A stretch of DNA of 64,000 nt from Ziziphus jujuba (taxonomy: Eukaryota; Streptophyta; Magnoliopsida; Rosales; Rhamnaceae). Under the pieces are notes generated by a model. That model worked only from the letters and a program-made list of their open reading frames with translations, did not search any database and had not been told where the DNA came from. This document shows, in pieces, positions 45,766-57,534 of this stretch. Position 1 is the stretch's first letter. Every line of letters begins with the position of its first letter. The position numbers were made by a program, and so were the translations under genes. The stretch covers positions 17,407,001-17,471,000 of the forward strand of contig NC_083386.1 of assembly GCF_031755915.1 (NCBI RefSeq). Reading direction: 5' to 3'.

Positions 45766-46783
45766 GCAGGTCACTAGGGCTCAAGATAAGAGGTTTAGGG
45801 ATAACCTTGCTACCTTTATCCAAGGAGTAATTCATTCTCAAGAGGGCTTGTCCATACTCGAATATCCAAAACCTGTTCTGAGCATACAAGTGGTGGAAGC
45901 CGATACGGACCCGAGTAATGATTTTGGTGCATTTATGGAGTCCAGGTAGCATGAAAAGGTTCCAATGCTTTATGGATTCAATACATATGTCCAAGAGGTC
46001 ATGGAATCAATTCAAGGAAGCTTAAAAGGCATCCAAAAAGAGGCTGTGCGCACAACATGGAAATTTGGCCAGTTTAACTATTTTTCTTGCTAGTTTAATT
46101 GTAATTTGCTGAGTTGGCTTTTTCTCCTTTCTCGAAGCAAGGGCAACGGGTGGGACTCCATGAAAATCCTATTTGGCATCCTACAAAGCATATGGAAGCT
46201 GATTTGGAGATTAAATTGGTCAAATTCAACTTAGTCAAAAGATAGTATTTTAGTTTTCTAATTTTGTTTCTACTTTTTGTTTTAGGAAATTTCCTTTACT
46301 TTTTGCTTTTATTTATTTATTTGATGGAAAAATAAGTTTAGGAAAGTTATTATTTTATTATTTTTATTGTAAATCAATTATTTCCTTATTCAAAATAAAG
46401 GAATTAATTAATCCAAATTAAATTAGGAAAGGAGGAAACTTCCGGCCATAATAAGAATCTTCATTGCATGGATGTTTTCCCTATTGTAATTAGGGGTTTT
46501 TTTTTTTCTCTTAGCATATATAAGGGCTTGTGTTTTAGGAAGCACACACCATTAATAATATTCATAATTTATTTTGTGAGATTGAATTCCTCTTTGTTCT
46601 TTTGATTACCTAAAACACCATTAGATAGTGAGTGTTTTAGTTTGACTTATCAATAGGAAATCCATCACCTATTGTGGCATTTTTGATATACCAAGGTTTC
46701 TAATTATAGGTTGGTTAAGGGTTAAGCTGACCATTAAAACTCGAACATAATTAAATCCGAGCTAATATAATACAGGTTTAAGA
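45766..46783 (+). repeat. Element B 3' LTR, both ends missing
   Basis: Begins inside the tail frame (ACTAGGGCTCAAGATAAGAG, the TRAQ-KR part) and ends at ATAATACAGGTTTA, about 30 bp short of the LTR terminus. Shares a CTTCATTGCATGG subfamily block (46460) with the C LTR near 52400. Confidence 0.85.
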
Positions 46784-47260
46784 ACTTTGCATCCCTATCT
46801 AAAATAATAGTCCTAGGCATTCCATTCAATCTCACAATTTCTTTCAAAAATAAATTGGCAATATTAAATGCATCGTCCGTCTGTTTTATTACATGCAATA
46901 AAATGTTCCATCTTACAAAATCTATCTGCAACAAGAAATATTGAATCCTTACCTACCATTGACCTAGGAAAACCAAGAATAAAATCTATAGACAAATCTA
47001 CCCAAGGATAGGAAGGAATTGGTAATGGATGGTACAACTGTGTGGTTTCAATGTGGACTTGGTCTTTTTGCATTTCAAGCATCTTTCACATATTTTCTCA
47101 ATATCCCTCTTAATTTTACGCCAATAAAAATGTTCTTGCAGCAAGGATAAAGTTTTAAAAACACCAAAATGTCCTATTAAACCACCTCCATGACCTTCCC
47201 GAACTAGTAAGTCCTTAATACTACAATTAGGCACACAAAGTTTGTTTTCCCTAAACAAAT
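46784..47260 (-). pseudogene. Element C integrase (partial)
   Basis: Zinc arm in element sense: [50 protein letters not shown] core: [15 protein letters not shown] (first Asp), MPRTIILDRDAKFLN (second Asp in DRD). The core ends after that at the 46784 breakpoint, so the Glu is lost. Two frameshifts. Confidence 0.85.
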
Positions 47261-47770
47261 ACCCCTAAAATATGTAGAATTTATTAAATCCATGTTTCAA
47301 ACAGGTTCTAAATATTTCTCCAAAACCACTATCACGCTCATAAAGTTCCCTTAATTGTTCAAATCCAAGCAATCTAGCATCTAAGGTAGAAAATAGTACA
47401 TACCTTCCGAAAAATGCATCGGCAACCACATCTTCCTTACCTTTTTTGTAGCGGATCATATATGGAAAGGTCTCAATGAATTCAATCCAGTTGGCATGCC
47501 TTCGCTTGAGCTTTTCTTGACCTTTAATGTGCTTCAAAGATTCATGATCCATATGAATCACAAATTCTTTTGGCATGAGATAGTGCTGCCACGTTTCCAA
47601 AACCCCCACCAACGCATACATCTCCTTGTCATATGTCGGGTAGTTTAATGTAGCTCCATTTAATTTCTCACTAAAGTAGGCTATGGGATTTCCTTATTGC
47701 ATTAATGAAGCTCCAATACCTACACTTGAAGCATCACATTCAATTCAAAATTCTTAGAAAAATTTGGCCA
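47261..47770 (-). pseudogene. Element C RNase H
   Basis: [40 protein letters not shown] and [16 protein letters not shown] (usual DALSRR decayed to DAFFGR). The usual YTDH Asp is MDH here. Open for 118 codons from 47621. Confidence 0.85.
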
Positions 47771-48850
47771 AACTAGTAAAGGTGCATTACATTAATTTTC
47801 TTTCAACAAATTAAAAGATTTTTCTTGTACTTCCCCCATTTAAAGCCAACATTCTTTTTTACAACTTCATTCAAAGGTGTTGCGATAGTACTAGAGTCCT
47901 TGAAAAATCTTCTATAGAAGCTAGCCAAACCATGAAAGCTCCTCACTTGGGTGATAGAGGTTAGTGTCGGCCACTCCTTGATTGCTTGAACTTTAGATTG
48001 ATCAACTTTGATTCCTACAGCAGTTACTACAAATCCTAGAAAACTAAGCTCATCTTTGCAAAAGTCACACTTTTTCATGTTAGTAAACAACCTTTCTTAC
48101 CTAAGAATATTTAAAACTTGTCTACAATTTTCTACATGCTCATCTAAGTTTCGACTATACACTAAAATATCATCATAGTACACAACCATAAATTTACCAA
48201 TAAATGGACACATAAAATGATTAGTAAGCCTCATGAAAGTATTATAAACCAAAAGGCATGACCAACCATTCATACAGCCCATATTTAGTCTTAAATGCGG
48301 TCTTCCATTCATCACTTTCTTTCATCCTAATTTGATGGTATCCACTCCTAAGATTAAACATGCAAACACCATGCAATTTATTAAGCATATCATCTAATCT
48401 AGGAATTGGATGTCTATATTTGATGGTGATATTATTTACAGCCTTACAATCAACACACATTCTCCAAGAACCATATTTTTTAGGCACTAATAAAATAGGA
48501 GCAGCACATGCACTCATTCTCTCACCAATGTAACCTTTATCAAGTAACTCACTTACCTGCCTATGTAGCTCCTTTATTTCTTCGGGATTACTTCTATATG
48601 CAGGTCTATTTGGTATGGAAGCCCTTGGAACAAAGTCAATTTGATGTTCAATCCCTTTAATAGGTGGTAATCTATTTGGAATTTCATCTGGAAAGATATC
48701 TCCAAAATCTTGTAAAAAAGAAAGAATTGAACTTGGCAATTCAAGTTCTTCAAAGTTAGCTTGATCATTAAAATAATTATCTTTATAAATCAAGACCAGC
48801 AATGGTTTCTTACTTAAGATAACTTTATTAACATCACCAAAACTCAAATA
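47771..48850 (-). pseudogene. Element C reverse transcriptase
   Basis: The conserved FGDVNKVILSKKPLLVLIY block opens it at 48847, then [76 protein letters not shown] and LVMPFGL, a frameshift, then MVVYYDDILVYSRNLDEHVE (catalytic YYDD) and KKCDFCKDELSFLGFVVT. The first 201 codons are open, so decay is modest here. FSKID has become FNLRS, so the first catalytic Asp (KID) is lost. Confidence 0.9.
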
Positions 48851-49680
48851 AAAAATTTTATTTTTCCTTTCTCTCTCTCGGCAACCACACCTCTATCCTC
48901 TCTCTTCGATTTCTCTATTTTCTCACTCCACTTTCAGCTTTCTCATGGTTTTTCCACTCAGTTTGTGTTTTAGGATGCTTACCTTAGACAGCAAGCAAGG
49001 ACTTACCTTCTTGGATAGATGGTGAAGCCGTTGGTGCCATACTAGCTTTCTCCTTGAGTTTTTCGGCCTTCTTCCTTTGTTGTATTTGCAATTGGTCTCT
49101 ATATACTTCCTTGGGAGTCAATGGCTCCAGCTTGACCTTCTTACCTTTAAATCTAAAAGCAATATAATTTTCTCAACCATAATGAGTAGCATCTTTATCA
49201 AATTGCCGTGGTCTACTTAATAGAATATGTCTGGCATGCATAGGCACAGCATCACATAAAACAACATCCATATATTTATCTATGCTAAATATTTACCTTG
49301 GCTTGTTTATTCACTTTCATTTCACCACTATCATTAAGCCATTGTAATCTATATGGTTCGGGATGTTTAATAATTATTAAGCCTAATTTACCAACCATAA
49401 TATTACTAATTACATTTGCACAACTTCCGCTATCAATTATCATACTACAAATCTTATCTTGGATTCCACATCCGATGTGGAATCCAAGATAAGATTTGTA
49501 GTATGATAATTGATAGTGGAAGTTGTACAAATGTAATTAGTAATATTATGGTTGATAAATTAGCAGGTGTGGAAGATGCTTTCCCTTTGAACTTGATTCT
49601 CATCCTTGTATACAGCAAGTACTCTCCAAGAAACCAAGTTTAATTTGGCATTGGATGCATGTAGTGTCTAGGTTTCATCT
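48851..49680 (-). pseudogene. Element C protease and linker
   Basis: Protease in element sense from about 49530: CGIQDKICSMIIDSGSCANV (D-S-G active site), KHPEPYRLQWLNDSGEMKVN, then a Lys/Glu-rich linker toward reverse transcriptase. The active-site segment is duplicated in inverted orientation (49475-49563), which breaks the link to gag. Confidence 0.85.
49383..49563. repeat. Near-perfect palindrome in protease
   Basis: Arms 49383-49471 and 49475-49563 (89 bp each, only a few mismatches) around the 3-bp centre CCG. Both arms encode the same protease active-site segment on opposite strands. Confidence 0.93.
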
Positions 49681-50941
49681 TCAAGTTCTTCCTTTCCTTG
49701 TTCTGTTTCACACTCACTTTCTTCACTTTCCAATTCTAGCTCACCATTACCCTTTAACACCATGATTCTTCTATTCGACCATTAGCTAGCGATGTTTCCT
49801 CATCCCTAGCACTTAAAATAAACAATTTCTCTAGATCTTAAAGGATTAGGATAAGATTTTATCTCATTCTTTGGTGTTGGGACAGATTTGGCTTTTACAT
49901 CCTTCCTTGGTCGATTGGAGCTCTCTTCACCTAGCTTCGATTTTTATCTTGCTTCAAAGGTGGGATTGCTTCTCCAAGCACTTGGATTTGATCTTCTGCT
50001 GTTGGAAACGCCCCTAAAACATGAGCCTTTTCACCCCTCCTCTTGAATTAATGCTTTAATTTAATAGTCACATGCAACATCTCCTCCAATTTCACATATT
50101 GTTGCAATTCTAGTTGATTGGCTGTCTCACGATTCAAACCACCAAGGAACGTTACAATGGTTGCTTCTCTATCTTCATTCATGCTCAACCTCATCACAAG
50201 CATCTCCATCTCCTTGTAGTAATCTTCCACGAACCTGTTTCCTTGAGATAAAGATTGAAGCTTTCGATGCAGCAACCTATGATAATGTAATGGTACAAAT
50301 CGCTTCCTCATGGCTCCTTTCATTTGTCGCCGCCTAGTGATCAATTCATCACCTACTCTCCTTCGGGTATTTTGCTCATTAGTCCACCATTGGAGTGCAT
50401 AATGTCCAAACTCCATTACTGCCAATTTCACCTTCTTAGCTTCTGAATAGTTATGGCAATCAAAGATCATCTCCATTCGTTCTTCCCATTCTAAGTAAGC
50501 CTCCGGGTAATTTTTCCCTATGAAAGGTGGTATATTTACCTTGATGTTGCCAAGATCATCATCTACCTTCTCTCTCCTATGTCTCCCATGCCCTAGCCTC
50601 TCTTGGACAGCAAGTGTTTCATCCATTCCTTCCTCAAAATCATCTCCAAAATTTCCCTTTTCAAACTCCTCTCTAGGTCATCCACTTCCTCCTCGACCCC
50701 TACCTCGACCTCCATGGAACTCTTGCCTCAAATTCGATCCACCATAAGATGTCTTTATTCTATCCATCCTTTGATTTATGTGGTCAAATTGAGCATTCAT
50801 CCACTGTAATTGTTCCAAAGTAGCAATCATGTCTGTTTGCTCACCACTCCTTGTAGCTCGGGAATCACCATGGAATCCTACGAATTCTTCTTCATTAATT
50901 CTTAGTGGTGGATCTCCTCTTCTCAACTTTGAATCTGCCAT
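49681..50941 (-). pseudogene. Element C gag
   Basis: Start ATG at 50941 gives MADSKLRRGDPPLRINEEEF, then EQTDMIATLEQLQWMNAQFD and a Gly/Arg-rich FHGGRGRGRGGSG end. After a frame change: NIKVNIPPFIGKNYPEAYLE, CHNYSEAKKVKLAVMEFGHY, MKGAMRKRFVPLHYHRLLH, NRFVEDYYKEMEMLVMRLS, LNRETANQLELQQYVKLEEM. The zinc knuckle near 49820-49770 is decayed. 192 codons are open from 50626. Confidence 0.9.
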
Positions 50942-52047
50942 GTTAGTATAAATAATGCGAAATAAAATAAATTCTCACCAAAAATCACTCCCTCATGTGT
51001 TTCACTCAATCAAGGTCTCGACACTCGTGTTTTCACACTACTTTCGGCTTTTAACCTCACACACTCTTCTCTTTTTCCACTCAAAGAATTATCTCAAAGT
51101 TTTAATTAAAACACTTAGAAAACAGCAATTAGATTATAAGTATGTTTTAGTTTAACTTATCAACAAAATAGTAGCAAAGGCAACCAATACCGAATGAATT
51201 GCGAAACCTATTTTTCAGCTTTTCTAGGCAAAATAAGGCAAATTAACAAGGAAAATTTCAGAATCAATAAGAACTGTACCAGATGGTAAGAAATCAAGGA
51301 TTCAAGAACAAAAGTTTAGAAAAAGAATTTTAAACATGAACAAAATTATAGAATAGTGTTGGTTGTTATTCTTATAATTCTATTTTGTGTCAATTACTTT
51401 AACTAATTTAAATCCAAATAATTTATGCACCCACAATTCAAATATCCAGCAACAAAAATAATTTTCCAGCAACTCCAAACATTGAATAAATAATTAACAA
51501 AACAGCAGCTCTAAGAAATTTCCAACAACAAATTCAATAAATCGAATTTTTTTTTTCTATTCAGCTTTTTCTTCTTCTCTGTTTTTTTTTTTTTTTTTTT
51601 TTACTCATAGAACATAAGACAACTGCAGTAGCAAGAATCAACTCCAAAATTACAATTCCAACACCAAACAGTCACCAAACCCGTGACCTCCTAAACAAAA
51701 TACGAATTGTGCAATTTGTTTTTTTTTATATGTTGCCGCAAACACACTCTTTTTTTTTTTTTTGAATATATGAATGCAAATATTTAAGACTAAAACAGCA
51801 AAGAAAAAAAATAAAAAAAACCAAATTAACAAGAACAATGATGAAAAACAACCAACAAACTAGGAAAGAAAAAATACGGTAAAACAAGGAAAACCTAATT
51901 TGACTAGGAATGAGTTTTTTTTTTTTTTGGGAAAAAATATACAGAACATGTATAATGATAGAAGCAACCTTAACCTAATGCTAAAATTGCAGAATAACAC
52001 AAAATCAAATAAAGCAAATAAGATAGATCAAACATGAATAAAATTCA
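50942..52047 (-). other. Element C leader
   Basis: 1.1 kb, noncoding, correct orientation. The conserved pre-gag block is at 50985-51075. It serves as the comparator that shows A's leader is inverted. Poly-T/A runs near 51548, 51584, 51720 and 51757. Confidence 0.75.
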
Positions 52048-52059
52048 CCTCTGATACCA
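52048..52059 (-). promoter_or_regulatory. Element C primer binding site
   Basis: TGGTATCAGAGG in element sense, two bases from the LTR end. Confidence 0.85.
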
Positions 52060-52061
52060 AA

Positions 52062-52410
52062 TGATACGAACCTAGGATGACTTGCATCTAAACCCATATT
52101 ATATTAGTCCGGATCTAATTATGTTCAAGTTCTAATGGTCACCTTAACCCCTAACCAACCTTTAATTAGAAATCTTGGTATATCGAAGACGCCACAATAG
52201 GTGATGGATTTCCTATTGATAAGTCAAACTAAAACACTCACTCTCTAATGGTGTTTTAGGTGTTCAAAAGAACAAAAAGAAATTCAATCTCACAAAATAA
52301 ACTCTGAATATTATTAATGGTGTGTTCTTCCTAAAAAACAAGCCTTTATATAGGCTAAAAGATAACAAAATAAACTTTAATTACAATAGGTAAAATCGGC
52401 CATGCAATGA
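52062..52410 (-). repeat. Element C 5' LTR, truncated
   Basis: Holds only the TATA-to-end part of the LTR (about 350 bp). It breaks at CCATGCAATGAAG, where plus-strand element D protease begins. Confidence 0.85.
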
Positions 52411-52797
52411 AGTTGTGGAAGTTGTGCAAATGAAATTAGTAATTTGGTAGTTGATAAATTGGGGTTAGCAACCATTAAACATCCAGAGCTATATAGATTG
52501 CAATGGTTTAATGATAATGGTGAGATGAAAGAAAATAAACAAGGCAAAGTAAAATTCAGCATTGATAAATATGTGGATGTTGTATTGTATGATGTTGTTC
52601 CTATGTATGCGGATCATATTTTGTTGAGTAAACCATGGAAATTTGATAAGGATGCCATACATTTTGGGATAAAGAATCCCATTATATTTGAATTTAAAGG
52701 GAAAAAGATCAGGCTGGAACCATTGACTTCCAATGAGGTATTTGGAGACCAACTTCAATTACAACAAAGGAGGGAAGCCGAAAAGCTCAAAGAATAT
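52411..52797 (+). pseudogene. Element D protease fragment
   Basis: A plus-strand family-1 protease: SCANEISN, VVDKLGLATIKHPELYRLQW, NKQGKVKFSIDKYVDVVLYD, HILLSKPWKFDKDAIHFG, LEPLTSNEVFGDQLQLQQRR, then EAEKLKE. It begins at the protease active-site segment and ends by fusing into LTR sequence at ATATGGAA, a short homology between both sides. Open for 120 codons. Confidence 0.85.
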
Positions 52798-53447
52798 GGA
52801 AACTGATTTGGAGCCCAAACAAATTGGAGATTGGTCAAAGAGACCTTAGTAGTCAAACTACGCAACTAGTTTTCGAATTTGATTTTGACTTTCTGTTTTA
52901 GGAAATTAGTCTTTTATTTTTATTTTTATTTTTATTTATTAATTTGTTGGGCAAATAAATTTAGGAAAGTTATTATTTTAGTATTTCAATTGTAATTAAT
53001 TAATTTCTAATTCAAAATAAATAAATTAATTAATTCAAATTAGCTTAGGAAACTAAGAAAAATTAGACACTTTCCTTTTTTCTACTTTATTTTTCTCAAC
53101 ACTTTGTGTCTGGTTTTGAATTAATTTTTTAGGGCTTTTGCTTTGTAATCTTAGCCTATTTAAAGGCTTATTTTCAATGAGAATCAAGCTTAAATTTTCT
53201 ATAGATAATTATTTGTGAGATTGAATTCTCTTTATTCTCTTGAACACCTAAAACACTATTAGTGAATGAGAATTTTAGTTTGACTTATCAATAGGCCTTC
53301 AATCACCTATTGTGGCGTCTTCATTATATACCAATGTTTCTAATCACAAGTTGGTCAGGGGTCAAGGTGACCATTAGAACGTGAACATAATTAGATACGG
53401 GCTAATATAATACGAGTTTAGGAGCAGGTTATCCTAGGTTCGTATCA
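52791..53447 (+). repeat. Element D 3' LTR, 3' half
   Basis: From GCTGATTTGGAGCC-like sequence to the intact terminus GGTTCGTATCA at 53447. TATA dyad near 53155-53172. It abuts a truncated family-2 LTR. Confidence 0.85.
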
Positions 53448-53771
53448 GATGCCGTATCATCAAAGTGCCACATCATCATTCTATTGAGAAATTACCAAAT
53501 TGCACCTAACATTGTTTTCCTTCAAGCTTTCATATCCGTAGCCTTCAATACTTGATATTTTTGCTAATTTTGATTCTTCCTTAGCAAAACTCTTGCATTT
53601 TTTATTGATAACCACCTCCTGGATAAGACAATTTAGTGCTTCTTTAAACCTTTTTACACGAGCTCTAGTAATTAGTCCAGTTGGCAACTCCAATAGCTTA
53701 GGACTCCATCCTTGAGTGCTCCCATGATGATCCTCATTATTCTCCTCTTCTTGAAGATGATTTGTTCTCAA
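53448..53771 (-). pseudogene. Element E polyprotein tail across the LTR edge
   Basis: A 96-codon open frame from 53771 to 53481 reads RTNHLQEEENNEDHHG through the polypurine tract (53740-53752) and the LTR start, then LPTGLITRARVKRFKEALNC. It shows directly that the family-2 pol frame enters the 3' LTR. The LTR part ends at 53448 against D. Confidence 0.85.
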
Positions 53772-54530
53772 ATCGTCATCTACATCAAAACAGCATAAGT
53801 CATATGCATTAAAAGTAGCACTAACATTACACTCACCTGGAAGATCTAGCTTATAAGCATTGTCTCCATTCTTCTACAATACTTGGAATGCATAAGTTTT
53901 GATTTCCTTTGCTCAAGAAACCTCTCCTTCCTAAGGTGCAACCATACTCAATCTCCAAGCTTAAAGACAACCTTATTTCTTCCTTTGTTGCCATGTTTTG
54001 CATATTGCTCTGTCTTCCTCTTTATCAGGAACTATTGTCCTAGGCATACTATGTAATCTAACAATTTCTTGGAAAGACAACTTAGCAATATGAGATACAT
54101 CATCTGTTTTATGATAAGTAATAAAATGTGTCATTTTAGAAAACCCATCAACCACAACAAAAATATAATTCTTACCACTCTTTGTTCTAGGTAGTCCTAA
54201 CACAAAGTCCATAAAGATATCCAATGATGACTAGGAATAGGTAATGGTGTGCATAATCCATGAGGGTTCAACTTTGATTTAGCTCGTTTATACTTAATAC
54301 AATTGTCACAAATTTTCTCTACATCCTTTCTCATGGACGACCAATAAAATTGTTCATGCAATATAGCCAATATCTTAGCTACAGCAAAATTTCCTATTAA
54401 AACACCACGATAAGATTCTCTAACCAATAATTCACAAAAACTAGAGTTAGGAATGCATAATTTATCTTCCCCAAAGATGAGACCTGCAAAAAGATAAAAC
54501 GTACCTTCAACATGCCTTTGACACTGCAAA
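53772..54530 (-). pseudogene. Element E integrase
   Basis: Zinc arm: [46 protein letters not shown] (second CxxC damaged, C to Y). Core: [20 protein letters not shown] (first Asp), [34 protein letters not shown] (second Asp region decayed). A C-terminal segment near 53980-53830 keeps parts of W-H-RKER and GPF-VL words. Confidence 0.8.
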
Positions 54531-55010
54531 TAAATATCAGCAACTCATCATCATTTGCATAAAGACTTTTAATATGTTTAAACCTAAACAATTTAATATG
54601 CAAAGTGGAAAGTAAATTGTACCTTCTTGATAATGCATCAGCCACAGCATTATGTTTACATGATTTGTACTTAATCACATATGGAAAGGTCTCAATGAAT
54701 TCAATCCAATGTCCATGAGCCTATTGAGTTTAGTTTGACCCTTCAAATGCTTTAAAGACTTATGGTCAGTGTGCAATACAAATTCTTTTGGCCAAAGGTA
54801 ATGCTACCATGTTTGCAATGTTCTAACTAATGAATATAGCTCCTTATCATATATAAGATAATTCAATGCAGCTCCACTCAATTTCTCATTGAAGTAGGCA
54901 ATGGGTCTATCTTCTTACATAAGAACAGCTGTTATACCAATACCTGATACATCACAGTCAATTTCAAATGTTTGAGCAAAGTTAGGTAAAAGAAAGCAAA
55001 GGTGCATTAG
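54531..55010 (-). pseudogene. Element E RNase H
   Basis: Reading minus from about 54960: EKLSGA-LNY-like start, [12 protein letters not shown] helix, [11 protein letters not shown], then [19 protein letters not shown] (54678 onward). Frames are broken near 54720. Confidence 0.7.
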
Positions 55011-55860
55011 TAAGTTTATCTTTCAACAAATTAAAAAACTTCTCTTGCTCCTCTCCCCATTTAAAGTCTACACTTTTTTTGATCACTTATGTAAGTGGTG
55101 ATGCAATGGTACTGAAATCCTCCACAAACATGTTATAAAAACTAGCAAGACCATGAAAACTTCTAACATTGGTTATAGATGTAGGGGTTGACCATTCCCT
55201 GATTGCCCTTACCTTTTCATTTTTAACTTTGATGCCTTTTACACTAACACCAAAACCAAAAAACACAAGTTCACTAGTTCAAAAAGTACACTTTTTAAGA
55301 TTGGCATACAATTTTTCTTTTATTAGAACATCACAAACAGCCCTAAGATGCTCAACATACTCCTCTAAATTTTGACTATATATTAAGATGTCATCAAAAT
55401 ACACAACAACAAATTTTCCTAAATATGCTGATAAAATATGATTCATAAGATGCATAAATGTACTAGGTGCATTAGTTAAACCAAAAGGCATAACTAACCA
55501 TTCATACAATCCATGTTTAGTTTTAAAAGCTGTTTTCCATTCATCACCATTTTTCATGCAAATTTGATGATATCCATTTTTAAGATCAATTTTAGAGAAA
55601 ACACAAGCACCATGCATTTTATCAAGCATATCATCTAACCTAGGTATTGCATGGCTATACTTAATAGTTTTGTTATTAATGGCCCTACAATCAATACATA
55701 TTCTCCATGTTCCATCTTTTTTAGGCACTAATAACATAGGCACAACATAAGGGCTCATACTTTCTCTAACATAGCCTTTATCAAGAAGTCCACTTACCTG
55801 ACATTGTAATTCCTTTAATCCTCTGAATTGGTTCTATATGCAAGCTTGTTGCGAATTGAC
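55011..55860 (-). pseudogene. Element E reverse transcriptase
   Basis: The best preserved RT in the window. In 55758-55279: [60 protein letters not shown] (first catalytic Asp in KID), [39 protein letters not shown] (YFDD). 159 codons open. The N-terminal part is frameshifted upstream of 55758. Confidence 0.92.
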
Positions 55861-56700
55861 GCTCGAAGAATGAAATCTATTTAATGTTCAATTCCTTTAA
55901 ATGGAGGTAATCCTTTAGGAATCTCCTTTGGAAATACATCTTCATATTCTAGCAAAAGAGATATAATAGAACTAGGCAAAACAGGATCCTCAGGGTTAGC
56001 CAAATAATTCAAATAACATTCTTTATACATCATTACAAATATTGACTTCTTGCTTAAGAAAGCTTTCTTTATTTCACTCTGTTTTGCATAAAATTCCGTT
56101 ATTTTCTTTTCCCTCTTTCCCTCTTGTTTTTATTTTTCTTTCCACTCACTTTCTCCTATGGGTTTTAACACTCTGTTTCTTGGATTGCAACTCGGCCTCT
56201 CTTATACTTTGCTTCCTTATTGACTTTTGTATTACTATTTGATATTTCAGTACCTATCTAGGAGATAATGGTGCAAGTAAACTTTTTTACTTTTAAAATT
56301 AAACTCATACTTGTTAGTATGACCATGATGCAAAGCATCCTTGTCATATTGCCAAGGACGGCCTAATAACAAGTGTCCAGCCTCCATAAGAACTACATCA
56401 CACAAAACTTGATTAATGTATTTCTTGAGAGTAAAAATAACTCTAACTTGTTTAGTCACCTTTACATCACCACTATTATTCAACCATTGTAACCTATAGG
56501 GTTTTGGATGTTTAAATGTAGGTAAGCCTAGTTTTTCAACAAGCAAAGTATTGACAACATTTGCACAACTACCACCATCAATTGTCACACTACATACCTT
56601 GTCTTGGCTTTTGCGTCTAGTGTGAAAGATGTTTTCACATTGTATATCCTTCTCATCTTTGTATAATGCCAATGCTTATCTTGCCACCTAATTCAATCCT
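55861..56700 (-). pseudogene. Element E protease and linker
   Basis: KVCSVTIDGGSCANVVNTLL (active site D-G-G, as in F), KHPKPYRLQWLNNSGDVKVT, AGHLLLGRPWQYDKDALHHG. A Lys-rich linker with frameshifts follows, then KKAFLSKKSIFVMMYKE near 56030. 141 codons open from 56672. Confidence 0.85.
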
Positions 56701-57534
56701 TCATAATATGGCAGCTGTTCCTCATCTCTGTAATCATTGCAATCTTCTGAAGGTGGTGTCTCATTGTCACTTGAATCCTCCTCCTCGAACTCTACTTCTC
56801 CACTCTCTTATATGACCATTGTCCTACGATTTAGATATTGGCTAGCTATACGTCCCATACCTTAACACTTGAAACACATTATATCAAGATTACGAGAGGG
56901 GGTTTGATCGGAGTTACTTAATTGGAGTGGCTTAGAACTTTCAGCCTTAGCTTCTATTTTTGGCCTTGAAGTTGTTTTTAAATCTTGTTTGGCTTTGCTG
57001 GTGCTTTACGAATTGGTTGTTGATTTTTAAGGGTTTGGTGCACTAGATACACATGTGGTACCCCACCTCTTGAGTTGTTGCTTTATTTTGATTGCCATAT
57101 GCAACATCTTCTCAAGACCCAAATATTGGTACAAATCCATTTGGTTAGTAATGTTCTTGTTCAAACCACAAGAAAACAAGCCATTGTATATTCTTCATCT
57201 TCCACCATATTAACTTTAAGCGTTAGAGACTCCATCTCTTGGTGGTAATCCTCTACACTCCTTGAACCCTTAGAGCAATATTGTAACTTTTGATAAATAC
57301 TACGATAAAAATAGCCACGTACAAACCTCTTTCTCATTCAAGTTTTCATCTCTCCCCATGCAAAAATATGTGCTTGGCCAGCTCTCCTCCTTGTAGTGCA
57401 TTCCTTATCCCACCACTTTAGAGCATTATCAAGACACTCCACACTTGCTAGCTTAACGTTCTTAGATTTCGAGTAATCATGACAGTCAAAAACCATCTTA
57501 ACTCTTTGCTCCCACTCAAGGTAAGCTTCAGGAT
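56701..57534 (-). pseudogene. Element E gag, start missing
   Basis: EAYLEWEQRVKMVFDCHDYS, NALKWWDKECTTRRRAGQ, MRKRFVRGYFYRSIYQKLQY, SRSVEDYHQEMESLTLKVN in element sense, then a zinc knuckle remnant CFKC...GRIASQ near 56880-56825. Interrupted by stops; begins abruptly at the LTR junction (57534). Confidence 0.8.

Larger units (their letters stand above)
42816..46783 (+). mobile_element. Element B: family-1 Gypsy, gag fused to 3' LTR
   Basis: A plus-strand element with a complete 5' LTR, primer site, long leader and gag. At 45766 gag jumps directly into the tail-coding part of the 3' LTR, deleting protease through integrase and the LTR start. The 3' LTR stops at about 46783, short of its TTCGTATCA end, where minus-strand integrase of element C begins. 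Left flank is AAATC; no partner duplication. Confidence 0.85.
46784..52410 (-). mobile_element. Element C: family-1 Gypsy with most of pol
   Basis: The most complete family-1 coding region. Minus strand: 5' LTR fragment (52062-52410), primer site, leader, gag, protease, reverse transcriptase, RNase H and integrase up to the DDE core. It ends abruptly at 46784 against B's LTR, so the integrase C-terminus and 3' LTR are missing. An 89-bp-arm inverted duplication sits in protease. Confidence 0.85.
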
